From JAWOFN01 sp046497505 [NCBI: bacterium] (GTDB lineage Bacteria; Blakebacterota; Blakebacteria; Blakebacterales): a DNA stretch of 53,419 nt. Positions 1 to 8,419 of this stretch are shown piece after piece. How positions within the stretch are numbered: position 1 is the first letter of the stretch; every line of letters starts with the position of its first letter. A program made the position numbers and the translations under genes. The notes beneath the pieces were generated by a model. That model was not told the DNA's origin, ran no database searches, and was given only the letters and a program-made list of their open reading frames with translations. The stretch covers positions 1 through 53,419 of the forward strand of contig JAWOFN010000116.1 in assembly GCA_046497505.1 (NCBI GenBank). Direction: 5' to 3'.

Positions 1-1237
1 TCAGGCGCCCCCCCCCGCAGGCGGGGCAGTCCACGCGGATCATGAAACCTTCGATCGACTCTCGGGTCCGCCTGCTACAGGTGTCCTGGCAGAGCCGCTA
101 CAGTTCGGGGATCACCCCCTTCCATTCCCCGGTGTAGCTCCAGGCGCTCTTCCCACTCCTGCCCTCCCACTTGAAGTCGATCTCCTGTCCCGAACCGTAC
201 AGGATCTTCTCCCGGTCCACCTGCTCCAGTTCCGCCCACTCCTTCCTGATGGGTATCCCGAGCTGACGAGCCGCCTGGAGCACGTGCTCCTGCCGCCAGT
301 TCGCCAGGGTCCCCATGGCCGCCACCGCTCCCTCTTCGAGGCTCCGGTGGGGGTCGGGGACCACCAGCTCCGGGTCGATGTCGAACCGGCTCCCCAGCCC
401 GTCACACACCGGACACGCCCCGAATGGGCTGTTGAAGGAGAAGCTGCGGGGCTCCAGGGCGGAGAAGGAGAGGCCGCAGTGGTGGCAGGCGAAATGCTCG
501 CTGAAGAACTCCTCGGAGCCGTCCTCCCGAACGATCGTGACGACCCCTTCGGCCAGCCCCAGCGCGACTTCGATGGAATCGGCGATCCGACCCCGGGAGG
601 GCCCCTTCACCACCGCCCGGTCCACCACCACCTCGATGGTGTGCTTCTTCTGCCTGTCCAGCCGCAGTCCCGGATCCACCTCGGAGACCTCTCCATCGAT
701 GCGCACCCGCACATAGCCCTCCTGCTGGATGGTGCGGAAGAGCTCCTGGTATTCCCCCTTCCGCCCCCGGACCATGGGAGCCAGGACCTGGATCCTCTCC
801 CCCTCGGTCCAGGCCATGACCGCGTCGATGATCTGCTGGGCACTCTGGACCTCGATGGGACGCCCGCACTCGTGGCAGTGTACCTTGCCGATGCGGGCGT
901 AGAGGAGCCGCAGGTAGTCATGGATCTCGGTGACGGTCCCCACCGTGGAGCGGGGGTTCCGCCCGGCGGTACGCTGCTCGATGGAGATCGCCGGGCTCAG
1001 CCCCTCGATGGCGTCCACGTCCGGCTTCTCCATGAGGTCCAGGAACTGGCGGGCGTAGGCGGAGAGGCTCTCCACGTAGCGGCGCTGCCCTTCGGCGTAG
1101 ATCGTGTCGAAGGCCAGGCTCGACTTCCCCGACCCCGAGAGCCCCGAGATGACCACCAGACGGTCCCGGGGGATCTCGAGATCGATATCCTTCAGGTTGT
1201 GCTCCCGGGCGCCGCGTATGACGAGGGAATCGGGCAT
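1..1237 (-). pseudogene. uvrA: UvrA, N-terminal part, interrupted by an in-frame TAG; runs off the window
   Basis: This is the damage-recognition ATPase of nucleotide excision repair. The first 379 residues are clear UvrA: Walker [10 protein letters not shown] at about residue 32, the zinc-binding CHECGRP segment near 121, a second CHHCG/CPVCDG pair near 254-281, and the GVIPEL stretch that precedes the zinc-finger linker. The frame then meets TAG (complement of 98-100). Reading through the stop in the same frame gives RLCQDT...ESIEGFM...CPACGGGRL up to base 1, which aligns without a gap to the UvrA stretch after GVxPNLE. The stop stands exactly where family members have Glu (GAG to TAG). TAG is a normal terminator elsewhere here, for example in sdhC and the M3 peptidase, so reassignment is unlikely. 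Either this is a nonsense mutation or it is a base error close to a contig end. The start ATG at 1237 fits the family N-terminus. Confidence 0.9.
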
Positions 1238-1293
1238 AGGCGAAATCTAGACGAAAACGTGAACGTTACACAAGTGTCCGGGGCCGGCGGACC

Positions 1294-1449
1294 TGGGATC
1301 TGGACATCTGCTGCGGGAAGACCGACGGCGCACTCGAGGGCGTGCTGTGCTCACACACCATCGAGCACGTGGAGGACCCCGAGGCCTTCCTGGAGGAGCT
1401 GCAGCGGGTCCGCGCGCAGGACCCTCCGGGTCTTCCGGAGCCGGGATGA
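1294..1449 (+). pseudogene. SAM-dependent methyltransferase remnant
   Basis: One frame here reads WDLDICCGKTDGAL, then EGVLCSHTIEHVEDPEAF and LEELQRV, ending at TGA 1447-1449. The first part resembles the SAM-binding LDIGCG motif. The second is the typical class I methyltransferase motif around the 'LCSHxxEHVxDP' segment followed by 'FLxEL.RVL'. The roughly 40-60 residues that normally separate them are absent and there is no start codon context, so this is a deleted scrap rather than a gene. It sits between the uvrA start and the convergent end of the lipoprotein gene. It is identified by motif only. Confidence 0.5.
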
Positions 1450-1454
1450 GAGCG

Positions 1455-1913
1455 TCAGGGACGGTAGTGCTTGGAGGCGAACCAGAAGCCGGCTCCGGGT
1501 ACCTCCTCGTCCGGCATGACCTCCCACTCCCCGTTGAAGTAGTCCAGCCCCGCATGGAAGCGACCGAAGATGGCGGCCTGCCCGGATGTGGTGTCCACGC
1601 CCGGTACGAACCGGGTGAGCATGAGGTCGTTGGAGGTCAGGTCCCCGTGACTGTCCAGGTGGGGCCGGCCCTCCAGCCGGAGGTGGAAGGTGCCCTGTGA
1701 GGGGTCGGTACCGGTGAAGGTGCACAGCAATTCGGCCGTGCCGTCCTCGAAGACGGTGAGGGCGGTGGAACCGGTGCTGGTGTTCCCCAGGCTGAACCAG
1801 CCTTCATAGCTGCCGGTCCGGGGATCGCCCCCGTCGGGTCCGGTGCAGGCAGCCTGCAGCAGGGCCCCGGTGAGCAGCACCGTGAGCCAGGCCTTCCGGC
1901 GCGGGTGGTGCAT
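1455..1913 (-). CDS. small predicted lipoprotein, function unknown
   Basis: This is a 152-residue protein. The start ATG at 1913 was chosen because GAGGAGGG lies 4 bases upstream; an earlier ATG at 1967 lacks such a site and would put 18 odd residues before the signal. Residues 1-23 form a lipoprotein signal: basic MHHPRRK, a hydrophobic stretch, and a lipobox ending LLQAAC with Cys23. The mature part is beta-rich (GWFSLGNTSTGSTALTV, ELLCTFTGTD, TFHLRLEG), suggesting a small barrel or sandwich anchored in the membrane. I recognise no family. The stop lies 6 bases from the methyltransferase scrap on the other strand, and the gene follows fhs on the same strand after a 150-base gap. Confidence 0.7.
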   Translation of the reverse strand: MHHPRRKAWLTVLLTGALLQAACTGPDGGDPRTGSYEGWFSLGNTSTGSTALTVFEDGTAELLCTFTGTDPSQGTFHLRLEGRPHLDSHGDLTSNDLMLTRFVPGVDTTSGQAAIFGRFHAGLDYFNGEWEVMPDEEVPGAGFWFASKHYRP

Positions 1914-2065
1914 CGTCCCTCCTCGCATCCCGATCGTCCGATGGGTCGAGGGCAGACAACATGTCACTCACTGTCCCCGGCCACGACCAGGTTCACCTCA
2001 CCGTGTTCCTCTCCACACTACGCCCCATCCCGAGGGGAGGTCGCGGATCACTCTGACGCGGACGC

Positions 2066-3988
2066 TCAGAAGAGGCCCAGCACCTTGCCCGTCTCGGTGT
2101 CCACGTCCACCTCGAAATAAGCGGGACGCGTGGGGAGACCGGGCAGGGTGCGCATGCTGCCCACCATCGGGTAGAGGAAGCCCGCGCCCACCGAAGCCCT
2201 GATGTCCCGGATCGGGAGGGTGAACCCTGTGGGCACACCCTTCAGGCTCGGGTCGTGGCTCAGGCTCAGATGCGTCTTCGCCATGCAGATGGGGAGCTTG
2301 TCGAAACCCTGGCGCGTGTACTGCTCGATGCGCTTCTCCGCCAGCTCGTCGTACTCCACCGCTGCCGCTCCGTAGACCTCCTTGGCGATGATCTCGATCT
2401 TCTCTTTTATCGGCAGCTCCACATCGTAGAGGAACCGGAAGTCGGAGGACTTCTCGGCGGCCTCGATGACCGCCTCACCCAGGTCCACCGCCCCCTTGCC
2501 GCCGTCCGCCCAGTGGGTGGAGACCACCGCGTCCTCGGCTCCTGCTTCGATGGCCGACCTGCGGACCATCTCCATCTCCGCCTCGGTGTCGTTGTCGAAG
2601 GCGTTCACCGCCACCACCACGTTGACACCGTACTTCTTGGCGGTACGGATGTGGTGAGTGAGGTTCACGAGCCCCTTCTCCAGCAGCTCGAGGTCCTCCT
2701 CGATGTAGGCCCGGTCCAGGGGAGCACCGGCCTTCACCGCCGGCCCTCCGCCGTGCATCTTCAGGGCCCGGACCGTGGCCACCATCACCACCACATGGGG
2801 TACCAGCCCGCTGTACCGGCACTTGATGTCGAAGAACTTCTCCATCCCGATGTCGGCGCCGAAACCGGACTCGGTGATGACGTAGTCCGCCAGTTTCAAA
2901 CCGATGCGGTCGGCCAGGATGGAGGAGTTGCCGTGGGCGATGTTTGCGAAGGGACCGGCGTGTACGAAGACCGGGGTCCCTTCCAGTGTCTGCATCATGG
3001 TCGGCTTGATGGCGTCCTTCATCAGGACGGTCAGCGCCCCGGCCACACCCAGGTCTTCGGCCGTGATCGCCTCACCGCTCCTGCTGCTCGCCACCACCAT
3101 CTTCCCGAGTCGTTCCCGCATGTCCGCCAGGTCGGTGGTGAGGGCCAGCACGGCCATGATCTCGCTGGCGACGGTGATGTCGAAACCGGTCTCCCGCGGG
3201 AAGTCCTCATCCGGACCCTGGCCGATGGTGATGCTGCGGAGGAAGCGGTCGTTCACGTCCTCGACCCGCCGCCATGTGATGGACTCGGGGTCGATGTCGA
3301 GCCGGACGAAACGGCGCCGCTCCTCGGGGGTCATCTCCTCGGGGTCGTCCGTGGTGATGCCCAGCTTCTCCTTACGCTTCAGCATGCCCCGGGCGAAGTA
3401 CTTCTTCCCCTCACTGTCCTCGGGGAAGAGTCGCCAGAAGAGCTTCTCGTCGTCCTGGTTCCGCTCGTGGAGCATCCGCGTGTCGATGGCCGCGGCCAGC
3501 AGGTTGTTGGCGGCGGTGATGGCGTGGATATCCCCGGTGAGGTGGAGGTTGAAGTCCTCCATGGGGACGACCTGGCTGTATCCTCCGCCGGCGGCACCCC
3601 CCTTGATCCCGAAGGTGGGACCCTGGCTCGGCTGACGGATCGCCGCGATCACGCGCTTGCCCAGGTGGGCCCCCATGGCCTGGGCCAGTCCCACCGTGGT
3701 GGTGGTCTTCCCCTCGCCCAGGGGCGTGGGGGTGATGGCCGTCACATCGATGTACTTGCCGTCGGCGACATCCTTGAGACGTTCGAGGACGTCCAGGGAG
3801 ACCTTGGCCTTGTAGGGGCCGTAGAGTTCCAGTTCCTCCTCTTCGACGCCCAGTTCCTCGGCGACCACCTCGATCGGCTTCATGACCGCGTCCTGCGCGA
3901 TCTCGATGTCCGAAGGCACCGGCCGCTGCGGGTTGAGCGGGATGGGTGTGAATGCTCTGGTCTCGGGCGAATCCATTGCGGTAGGCAT
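2066..3988 (-). CDS. fhs: formate-tetrahydrofolate ligase, long (C1-synthase-like) form
   Basis: The enzyme makes 10-formyl-tetrahydrofolate from formate, ATP and THF in cytoplasmic one-carbon metabolism. Its P-loop [11 protein letters not shown] has Lys94. Other diagnostic stretches are the '[18 protein letters not shown]' block, [32 protein letters not shown], and the C-terminal [16 protein letters not shown] and SVGAGFLYP. At 640 residues it is about 80 longer than the common bacterial enzyme. The extra block after [10 protein letters not shown] (about residues 165-240, with [20 protein letters not shown]) matches in position and style the FTHFS domain of eukaryotic trifunctional C1-THF synthase. 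A CAGGGGG Shine-Dalgarno lies 9 bases before the ATG at 3988; Met5 is an alternative start. The gene is monocistronic or transcribed with the lipoprotein gene behind it, and is divergent from padR. Confidence 0.97.
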   Translation of the reverse strand: MPTAMDSPETRAFTPIPLNPQRPVPSDIEIAQDAVMKPIEVVAEELGVEEEELELYGPYKAKVSLDVLERLKDVADGKYIDVTAITPTPLGEGKTTTTVGLAQAMGAHLGKRVIAAIRQPSQGPTFGIKGGAAGGGYSQVVPMEDFNLHLTGDIHAITAANNLLAAAIDTRMLHERNQDDEKLFWRLFPEDSEGKKYFARGMLKRKEKLGITTDDPEEMTPEERRRFVRLDIDPESITWRRVEDVNDRFLRSITIGQGPDEDFPRETGFDITVASEIMAVLALTTDLADMRERLGKMVVASSRSGEAITAEDLGVAGALTVLMKDAIKPTMMQTLEGTPVFVHAGPFANIAHGNSSILADRIGLKLADYVITESGFGADIGMEKFFDIKCRYSGLVPHVVVMVATVRALKMHGGGPAVKAGAPLDRAYIEEDLELLEKGLVNLTHHIRTAKKYGVNVVVAVNAFDNDTEAEMEMVRRSAIEAGAEDAVVSTHWADGGKGAVDLGEAVIEAAEKSSDFRFLYDVELPIKEKIEIIAKEVYGAAAVEYDELAEKRIEQYTRQGFDKLPICMAKTHLSLSHDPSLKGVPTGFTLPIRDIRASVGAGFLYPMVGSMRTLPGLPTRPAYFEVDVDTETGKVLGLF

Positions 3989-4123
3989 GCTGAACGTCCC
4001 CCTGCCCTTCAGTCGATAGGGGGTGCCCGCATCCGGGGCACCCGGCTCATGTGAAATTATGCACTAATCGGAAAGATAATCAGGCTGTATTGTCTGAAAA
4101 CAGGAATCGGGAGCAGGTCTCGT

Positions 4124-4152
4124 TTGACTGCTATATGTGTTGGTCATATAGT
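4124..4152 (+). promoter_or_regulatory. sigma-70-type promoter with embedded PadR-type operator
   Basis: A TTGACT box (4124-4129) and a TATAGT box (4147-4152) are separated by exactly 17 bases, which is close to consensus. The stretch CTATATG (4131-4137), 7 bases, CATATAG (4145-4151) is a perfect 7-bp inverted repeat filling the spacer and most of the -10 box. It stands in an AT-rich island 37 bases before the padR start, so the expected transcription start is near 4159. PadR-family proteins typically bind ATGT/ACAT-type or TATA-rich palindromes at their own promoters. Autorepression of the efflux operon is inferred from position and symmetry. Confidence 0.75.
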
Positions 4153-4188
4153 CACGCTTGCCTGCCTCCTGATCGGGAAGCCGAACTC

Positions 4189-4641
4189 ATGAATCAGGGA
4201 TCCGACCGCCGGCCTGAGACCGGTGGCCCAGAAGACTGTCACGGCAGAGACCGCATCCGGGGTATCGTGCGCCCCTGGCTCCTGCTCCTCCTCCGCGGGG
4301 GACCCGCCCACGGCTATCGGCTCCTCAAGCAGCTCGAGATGCTCTCTCCCGCACCCGATGCGGACCCCGCCTTCCTCTACCGGACCCTGCACCGCTTCGA
4401 GCGAGAGGGACTGGTCCGCTCCGCCTGGCGGGCCGGAGGATCGGGGCCGGACCGCCGCGTCTATCACCTCACAGCCGAAGGGGCCGGGGCGCTGGATCGG
4501 TGGGCCGTTCGGATCCGCAGGAGGCGGGTCATGATGGACCGTTTCCTCGAGACCTACGCAGCCCGGCCGTCGGAGAGGACGGGCGAGGACCTTCAGGACA
4601 CGGGGGACGCAAGGGACGCGGACCGTGGAGGGGGCGGATGA
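4189..4641 (+). CDS. PadR-family transcriptional regulator
   Basis: This is a 150-residue protein with the PadR winged helix: VRPWLLLLLRGGPAHGYRLLKQ, DPAFLYRTLHRFEREGLV and the wing DRRVYHLTAEG, followed by a C-terminal helix for dimerisation (about residues 98-130). The ATG at 4189 was chosen because it lies downstream of the likely promoter; an upstream in-frame ATG at 4051 would start before it. A weak GGGAAG lies 9 bases upstream. It is the first gene of the efflux operon and overlaps the next gene by ATGA (4638-4641), so the two are translationally coupled. It probably represses the promoter at 4124-4152 and lets go when an efflux substrate binds; the ligand is unknown. Confidence 0.88.
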   Translation: MNQGSDRRPETGGPEDCHGRDRIRGIVRPWLLLLLRGGPAHGYRLLKQLEMLSPAPDADPAFLYRTLHRFEREGLVRSAWRAGGSGPDRRVYHLTAEGAGALDRWAVRIRRRRVMMDRFLETYAARPSERTGEDLQDTGDARDADRGGGG

Positions 4642-5129
4642 AGGAGCCGGCCATCGAGGTCGAGGGACTGGTACGCCGCTTCGGCGAGAAGACGGCGGTC
4701 GATGGCATCGACTTCCAGGTGGGCGCCGGTGAGGTCTTCGGGTTCCTCGGACCCAACGGCGCGGGCAAGAGTACCACCCAGCGCATCCTCTCCACCCTCC
4801 TGTTCCCTTCCGGAGGGAAGGCCAGGATCTTCGGCCGCGACGTGGTCCGGGAAGCGGGAGCCGTGCGCCGGCGGATCGGACGCGTCCCGGAGGAATCCAG
4901 CGTATACCCCGAACTCACCGGCCTGCAGAACCTCACGTTCACCGCCAGGCTCTACCGCGTCCCCGGCGGCGAGCGGGAGCGGAGGACCCGGGACCTCTTC
5001 GACCAGGCTCTGATGGGTACCTCCTTCCTCCCGCCCCTCCTCGATCTTGCGGCCCTGCCGCTCCTGTTCGTCCTCTTCCTGGTGCCGGCGGGCATGCTCC
5101 ACCGGCGGGGAAGGAGGATCGGGGTCTGA
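4638..5129 (+). pseudogene. ABC ATPase N-terminus fused to ABC-2 permease C-terminus by deletion
   Basis: The 163-residue frame begins as a DrrA/CcmA-type ABC ATPase: EVEGLVRRFGEKTAVDG, Walker A GPNGAGKST near residue 37, and a Q-loop region IGRVPEES with Glu at the usual Gln position. After DLFDQ (about residue 123, base 5006) it changes to LMGTSFLPPLLDLAALPLLFVLFLVPAGMLHRRGRR, the last membrane helix and basic tail of an ABC-2 permease. The signature LSGG, Walker B and H-loop of the ATPase and most of the permease are missing, so it cannot work as an ABC transporter. The frame stays open across the junction, as after an in-frame deletion of two adjacent genes or a collapse in assembly. It overlaps padR by ATGA. 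Confidence 0.8.
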
Positions 5130-5232
5130 TGGGGCCGCGTCGGACATCCTGTCTCCGGCCAGGGCACCCCTCCCCGGGAGGTCTCCCACCGCATGAATCC
5201 GCTGCCCTGCGGTGTCGAGAGGACGAACAGCC

Positions 5233-6609
5233 GTGACCCGACACCTGGAGTCCGCTGCTTTGCGAACCCGATGGAGATACGTGTCCCTGCCCATCCTGCC
5301 CGTGCTCTGCACCCTCTGGTTGCTCCTCCCGCTCCCGGGCACCACCGGTACGGCCGCCGCCCGGCAGCAGCATCCGCAGGCGGAACAGCCTGGGGCAGGA
5401 GAACCCCTCGACCTGGCCGCCTGCGTCCGGCTCGCGCTGGAGGCCAATCCCGGCTGGCTGGCAAGACGGGCCGCGGTGGAGGCCACCCGGGCCGGGATCA
5501 CAGAGAGCCGGTCGGCCCGCTATCCCTCCCTCGACCTCACGGGCAGCGCCTCCCGGACCGACGCGGGGCAGACCGCACCCTCGGATCGTCACGACCTCCG
5601 CCTCTCCCTGCGCCAGACACTCTACCAGGGGGGTCGGGTGGATGCCTCGATCGAGGCCGCCCGGGCCGCACTCGACGCGGACCAGGCCGGTCTGGAGGCC
5701 TCGCGGGCGGACCTGGTGCTGGCCGTCCACCGGGCCTGGTACGGCCTGGCCCGGAGCGAGCGGCTGGTCGACGCGGCCCGGCAGGGACGGGAACAGAGCC
5801 GGCTCAACCTCGAGGTGGCGGAAGCCGGACTGGAGACGGGTCTGGGGACCCGACCCGACGTGCTGAGGGCCCGGGTGGACGTCTCGGCCGCCGAGCTGAC
5901 GCTCACCCGCGCCCGGAACGACCTGGAACGTGCCCGGGCGGGCCTGAACGCCCTGCTGGGACGCCCCGCCGGCAGCACGATCCCCATCCTCTCGGAGGGC
6001 TCCGGAGAACCCCCTCCCGAGGTGCCCGAATGGGATGAGCTGCGCCGGACCGCCCTCGAGCGGCGCCCGGAACTTCGGCGTGACCGGGCGCGGACCGACC
6101 TGCGCGAGGCGGCGGTCCGCATCGCCCGCGGCACCTACTACCCCTCGGTCACCGCCGACGCGGGCCTGAGCCGGGGCGGCATGGCCTCCATGAGTCCGGA
6201 TCAGACCTGGTCGGCGGGCGTGGTGGCCGCCCTGCCCCTTTTCGACGGCCGGGCACGGGCCGCCGGGGTATGGGCCCAGGAAGCACTCCTCGAGCAGGCG
6301 CGGTACGATGAGGAGGAGACGATCCAGCAGATCGAACTCGAGGTGTGGGAGGCCCTCCTGGCCGAACGGGAGTCGCTCCGGCGCCTGGAGAACGCCCGGA
6401 CCCTCGTGGAGGCCGCGCAGGAGAACCTGGAGGCCGCACAGGAGAGCTATCGCCAGGGTCTGGGCTCGATGGTCGCCCTGGTCGATGCCCGGACGGCCCT
6501 CAGCGAGGCCGAGCAGATCCTGATCGAGACGACCTACGACCGGCACGTCGTCCGGGCCGTCCTGGAACGCGCTTCCGGCGCACTCGTGTGGGAAGAGGAG
6601 AGACGATGA
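5233..6609 (+). CDS. TolC-family outer-membrane efflux protein
   Basis: This is the outer-membrane channel of a tripartite efflux pump, 458 residues from the GTG at 5233, which has AGAGGA upstream. An N-terminal arm and hydrophobic signal segment (VSLPILPVLCTLWLLLPL) are followed by two homologous OEP repeats. The first has LDLAACVRLALEANP and YPSLDLTGSAS; the second has LRRTALERRPELRRDRARTD, YYPSVTADAGLSRGG and AALPLFDGRARAAGV. Long Ala/Glu/Arg-rich coiled-coil helices (residues about 140-200 and 340-420) fit the periplasmic tunnel. The gene starts about 100 bases after the ATPase/permease remnant and overlaps the HlyD gene by ATGA, so it belongs to the same operon. Confidence 0.92.
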   Translation: MTRHLESAALRTRWRYVSLPILPVLCTLWLLLPLPGTTGTAAARQQHPQAEQPGAGEPLDLAACVRLALEANPGWLARRAAVEATRAGITESRSARYPSLDLTGSASRTDAGQTAPSDRHDLRLSLRQTLYQGGRVDASIEAARAALDADQAGLEASRADLVLAVHRAWYGLARSERLVDAARQGREQSRLNLEVAEAGLETGLGTRPDVLRARVDVSAAELTLTRARNDLERARAGLNALLGRPAGSTIPILSEGSGEPPPEVPEWDELRRTALERRPELRRDRARTDLREAAVRIARGTYYPSVTADAGLSRGGMASMSPDQTWSAGVVAALPLFDGRARAAGVWAQEALLEQARYDEEETIQQIELEVWEALLAERESLRRLENARTLVEAAQENLEAAQESYRQGLGSMVALVDARTALSEAEQILIETTYDRHVVRAVLERASGALVWEEERR

Positions 6610-7652
6610 GACGGACCGCTTGGATCGTCATCGCCGCGGCGGCCGTCCTGGCCGCTGCTGCATGGTGGGTCGGGAGGCCGGGGGAGGATGACACCGACTC
6701 CCCGGGTATCCTTCATACCGTCGGGAGGCGGGACATCAGCGCCACGGTGATGGCCATGGGGGTGGTGCGTCCCATGGTCGGCGCCGAGGTCAAGGTGGGT
6801 TCGAGGGTATCGGGCGTGGTGAAGAGCCTGCGGGCCCAAATCGGTGACCGGGTGGAACGGGGCCAGGTCATCGCCGAACTGGACGACGCCGAGTTCAGCG
6901 CCCGCGTCGCCCAGAACCAGGCCTCGCTCGAGAAGGCGCGCGCCGAGGCGGGACTCGCGCGCCTCAACCGGGACCGACTCCGCACGATGTCCGAACGGGA
7001 GTTCGTCTCGCGCCAGCAGGCGGATTCCGCCGAGAGCGCACTGAAGGCGGCCGAGGCCCAGGTGAGGCTGGCCGAGGCGAACCTCGAGTCCGCGCGGATC
7101 CAGCTCTCCTATACCCGGATCACCGCCCCCATCACCGGGATCGTGGCCTCGGTATCCACCCAGGAGGGGGAGACGGTAGCCGCGAGCCTGGCGGCCCCCA
7201 CCTTCGTCAACATCATCGACCTGGACCGGCTCGAAGTGCAGGCGTACGTGGACGAGACCGATATCGGACGGATCCGCGAGGGACAGCAGGCCCGCTTCAC
7301 CGTGGACAGCTATCCCGCCGAAGAGTTCGAGGGAGAGGTCACCGCCATCTACCCGAAGGCGGTGATCCAGGACAACGTCGTGAACTACGTGACCACGATC
7401 CGGATCGCCGACCCCGGGGAGCTGGTCCTGCGCCCGGAGATGACCGCGGCCGTCACCATCGTCCTCGAACCACGGGCGGACGTGCTCGCGGTCCCCTCAG
7501 CGGCGGTGGGTCGGGACCGGGCGGAGCGCTATGTCACGGTCGTGGAAGAGGGCATGCCGGCCCGCCGGTCGGTGCGGGTCGGCTGGACCCAGGGCGGATG
7601 GACCGAGATCACCGAGGGGCTCGAAGAAGGGGAGCGCATCCTCCTCCCCTGA
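6606..7652 (+). CDS. HlyD/MacA-type periplasmic adaptor (RND/MFP family)
   Basis: This membrane-fusion protein of 348 residues should link the inner-membrane ABC complex to TolC. One N-terminal helix (WIVIAAAAVLAAAAWWVG) anchors it. The first biotinyl/lipoyl half is VKVGSRVSGVVKSLRAQIGD with VERGQVIAELDDAEF; an alpha-helical hairpin at about residues 95-160 is rich in Ala, Glu and Arg; the second lipoyl half is SYTRITAPITGIVASVSTQ. Beta-barrel and membrane-proximal domains follow (VQAYVDETDIGRIREGQ, VPSAAVGRD). The ATG overlaps the tolC stop as ATGA. The hairpin is short, as in MacA-like adaptors, and this agrees with the MacB-type genes downstream. Confidence 0.93.
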   Translation: MRRTAWIVIAAAAVLAAAAWWVGRPGEDDTDSPGILHTVGRRDISATVMAMGVVRPMVGAEVKVGSRVSGVVKSLRAQIGDRVERGQVIAELDDAEFSARVAQNQASLEKARAEAGLARLNRDRLRTMSEREFVSRQQADSAESALKAAEAQVRLAEANLESARIQLSYTRITAPITGIVASVSTQEGETVAASLAAPTFVNIIDLDRLEVQAYVDETDIGRIREGQQARFTVDSYPAEEFEGEVTAIYPKAVIQDNVVNYVTTIRIADPGELVLRPEMTAAVTIVLEPRADVLAVPSAAVGRDRAERYVTVVEEGMPARRSVRVGWTQGGWTEITEGLEEGERILLP

Positions 7653-7729
7653 TCCCCTGCCGGAGACCGGCGACGACACACAGCGACGAGACACACCCCC
7701 GAAGGGGCAGACCACCGATGAGGAGTGAG

Positions 7730-8419
7730 ATGATGGAGCAGCCGCTGATCCAGGCCCGGGGGCTCACCCGGACCTACGACAAAGAGGGTGTCCTCACCGT
7801 GGAGGCCCTCCGGGGTGTGGACCTCGACATCCGCCGGGGAGAGTTCGTCGCCCTGGTGGGGGCCTCCGGCTCGGGGAAGAGTACGCTGATGAACCTGATG
7901 GGATGCCTGGACCGCCCGACCTCGGGGAGCCTCCACCTCGACGGTGTGGAGGTGAGTACCCTGGACGAGGACGAACTGGCCGAGGTCCGCAGCAGCAAGG
8001 TCGGGTTCGTCTTCCAGAGCTTCAACCTGCTTCCCCGCACCTCGGCGCTCGAGAACGTCGAACTCCCCCTCCTCTACACCGACCGCCGCGACCTGGCCGG
8101 TCCCGCCCGGGCCGCCCTCGAGGCGGTGGGCTTCCCCGCCGACCGGTTCCGGCATCATCCCGGTGAACTCTCCGGAGGACAGCAGCAGCGGGTGGCCATC
8201 GCCCGGGCGGTGGTGAACGACCCGGAGATCATCTTCGCCGATGAGCCCACCGGGAACCTGGATTCGGACTCGAGCGGGGAGATCATGGCCCTCTTCACCG
8301 AACTGAACCGCAGGGGGCGGACCGTCGTGGTCGTGACCCACGAGGCCGAGGTGGCTTCCTACGCACGACGGGTACTCACCATGCAGGACGGGCGGATCGT
8401 ATCGGAGGGATCGGCATGA
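7730..8419 (+). CDS. ABC transporter ATPase, MacB/LolD type
   Basis: This 229-residue nucleotide-binding subunit has Walker A GASGSGKSTLMNLMG, Q-loop FVFQSFNLLP, signature [14 protein letters not shown], Walker B IIFADEPTGNLD and H-loop VVTHE. The 'NLMGCLDRPTSG' and 'DEPTGNLDS' wording is that of the LolD/MacB/FtsE group, which drives mechanotransmission rather than solute import. Two ATGs in tandem (7730, 7733) follow AGGAG at 7721; an in-frame ATG at 7718 is less likely. The gap from hlyD is 77 bases and the stop overlaps the first permease by ATGA. Confidence 0.95.
   Translation: MMEQPLIQARGLTRTYDKEGVLTVEALRGVDLDIRRGEFVALVGASGSGKSTLMNLMGCLDRPTSGSLHLDGVEVSTLDEDELAEVRSSKVGFVFQSFNLLPRTSALENVELPLLYTDRRDLAGPARAALEAVGFPADRFRHHPGELSGGQQQRVAIARAVVNDPEIIFADEPTGNLDSDSSGEIMALFTELNRRGRTVVVVTHEAEVASYARRVLTMQDGRIVSEGSA

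Noticed and set aside
98-100. TAG reassigned to an amino acid
   Set aside because: Several intact genes in the window end in TAG exactly where their families end (sdhC, the M3 peptidase, the porin, the large S9 peptidase), so TAG is a terminator here.
2255-4054. 599-codon open frame on the plus strand opposite fhs
   Set aside because: It is a shadow of the ligase gene caused by GC-rich codon bias; it has His/Val/Leu-rich composition, no recognisable domain and no ribosome site, and the opposite strand codes a certain enzyme.
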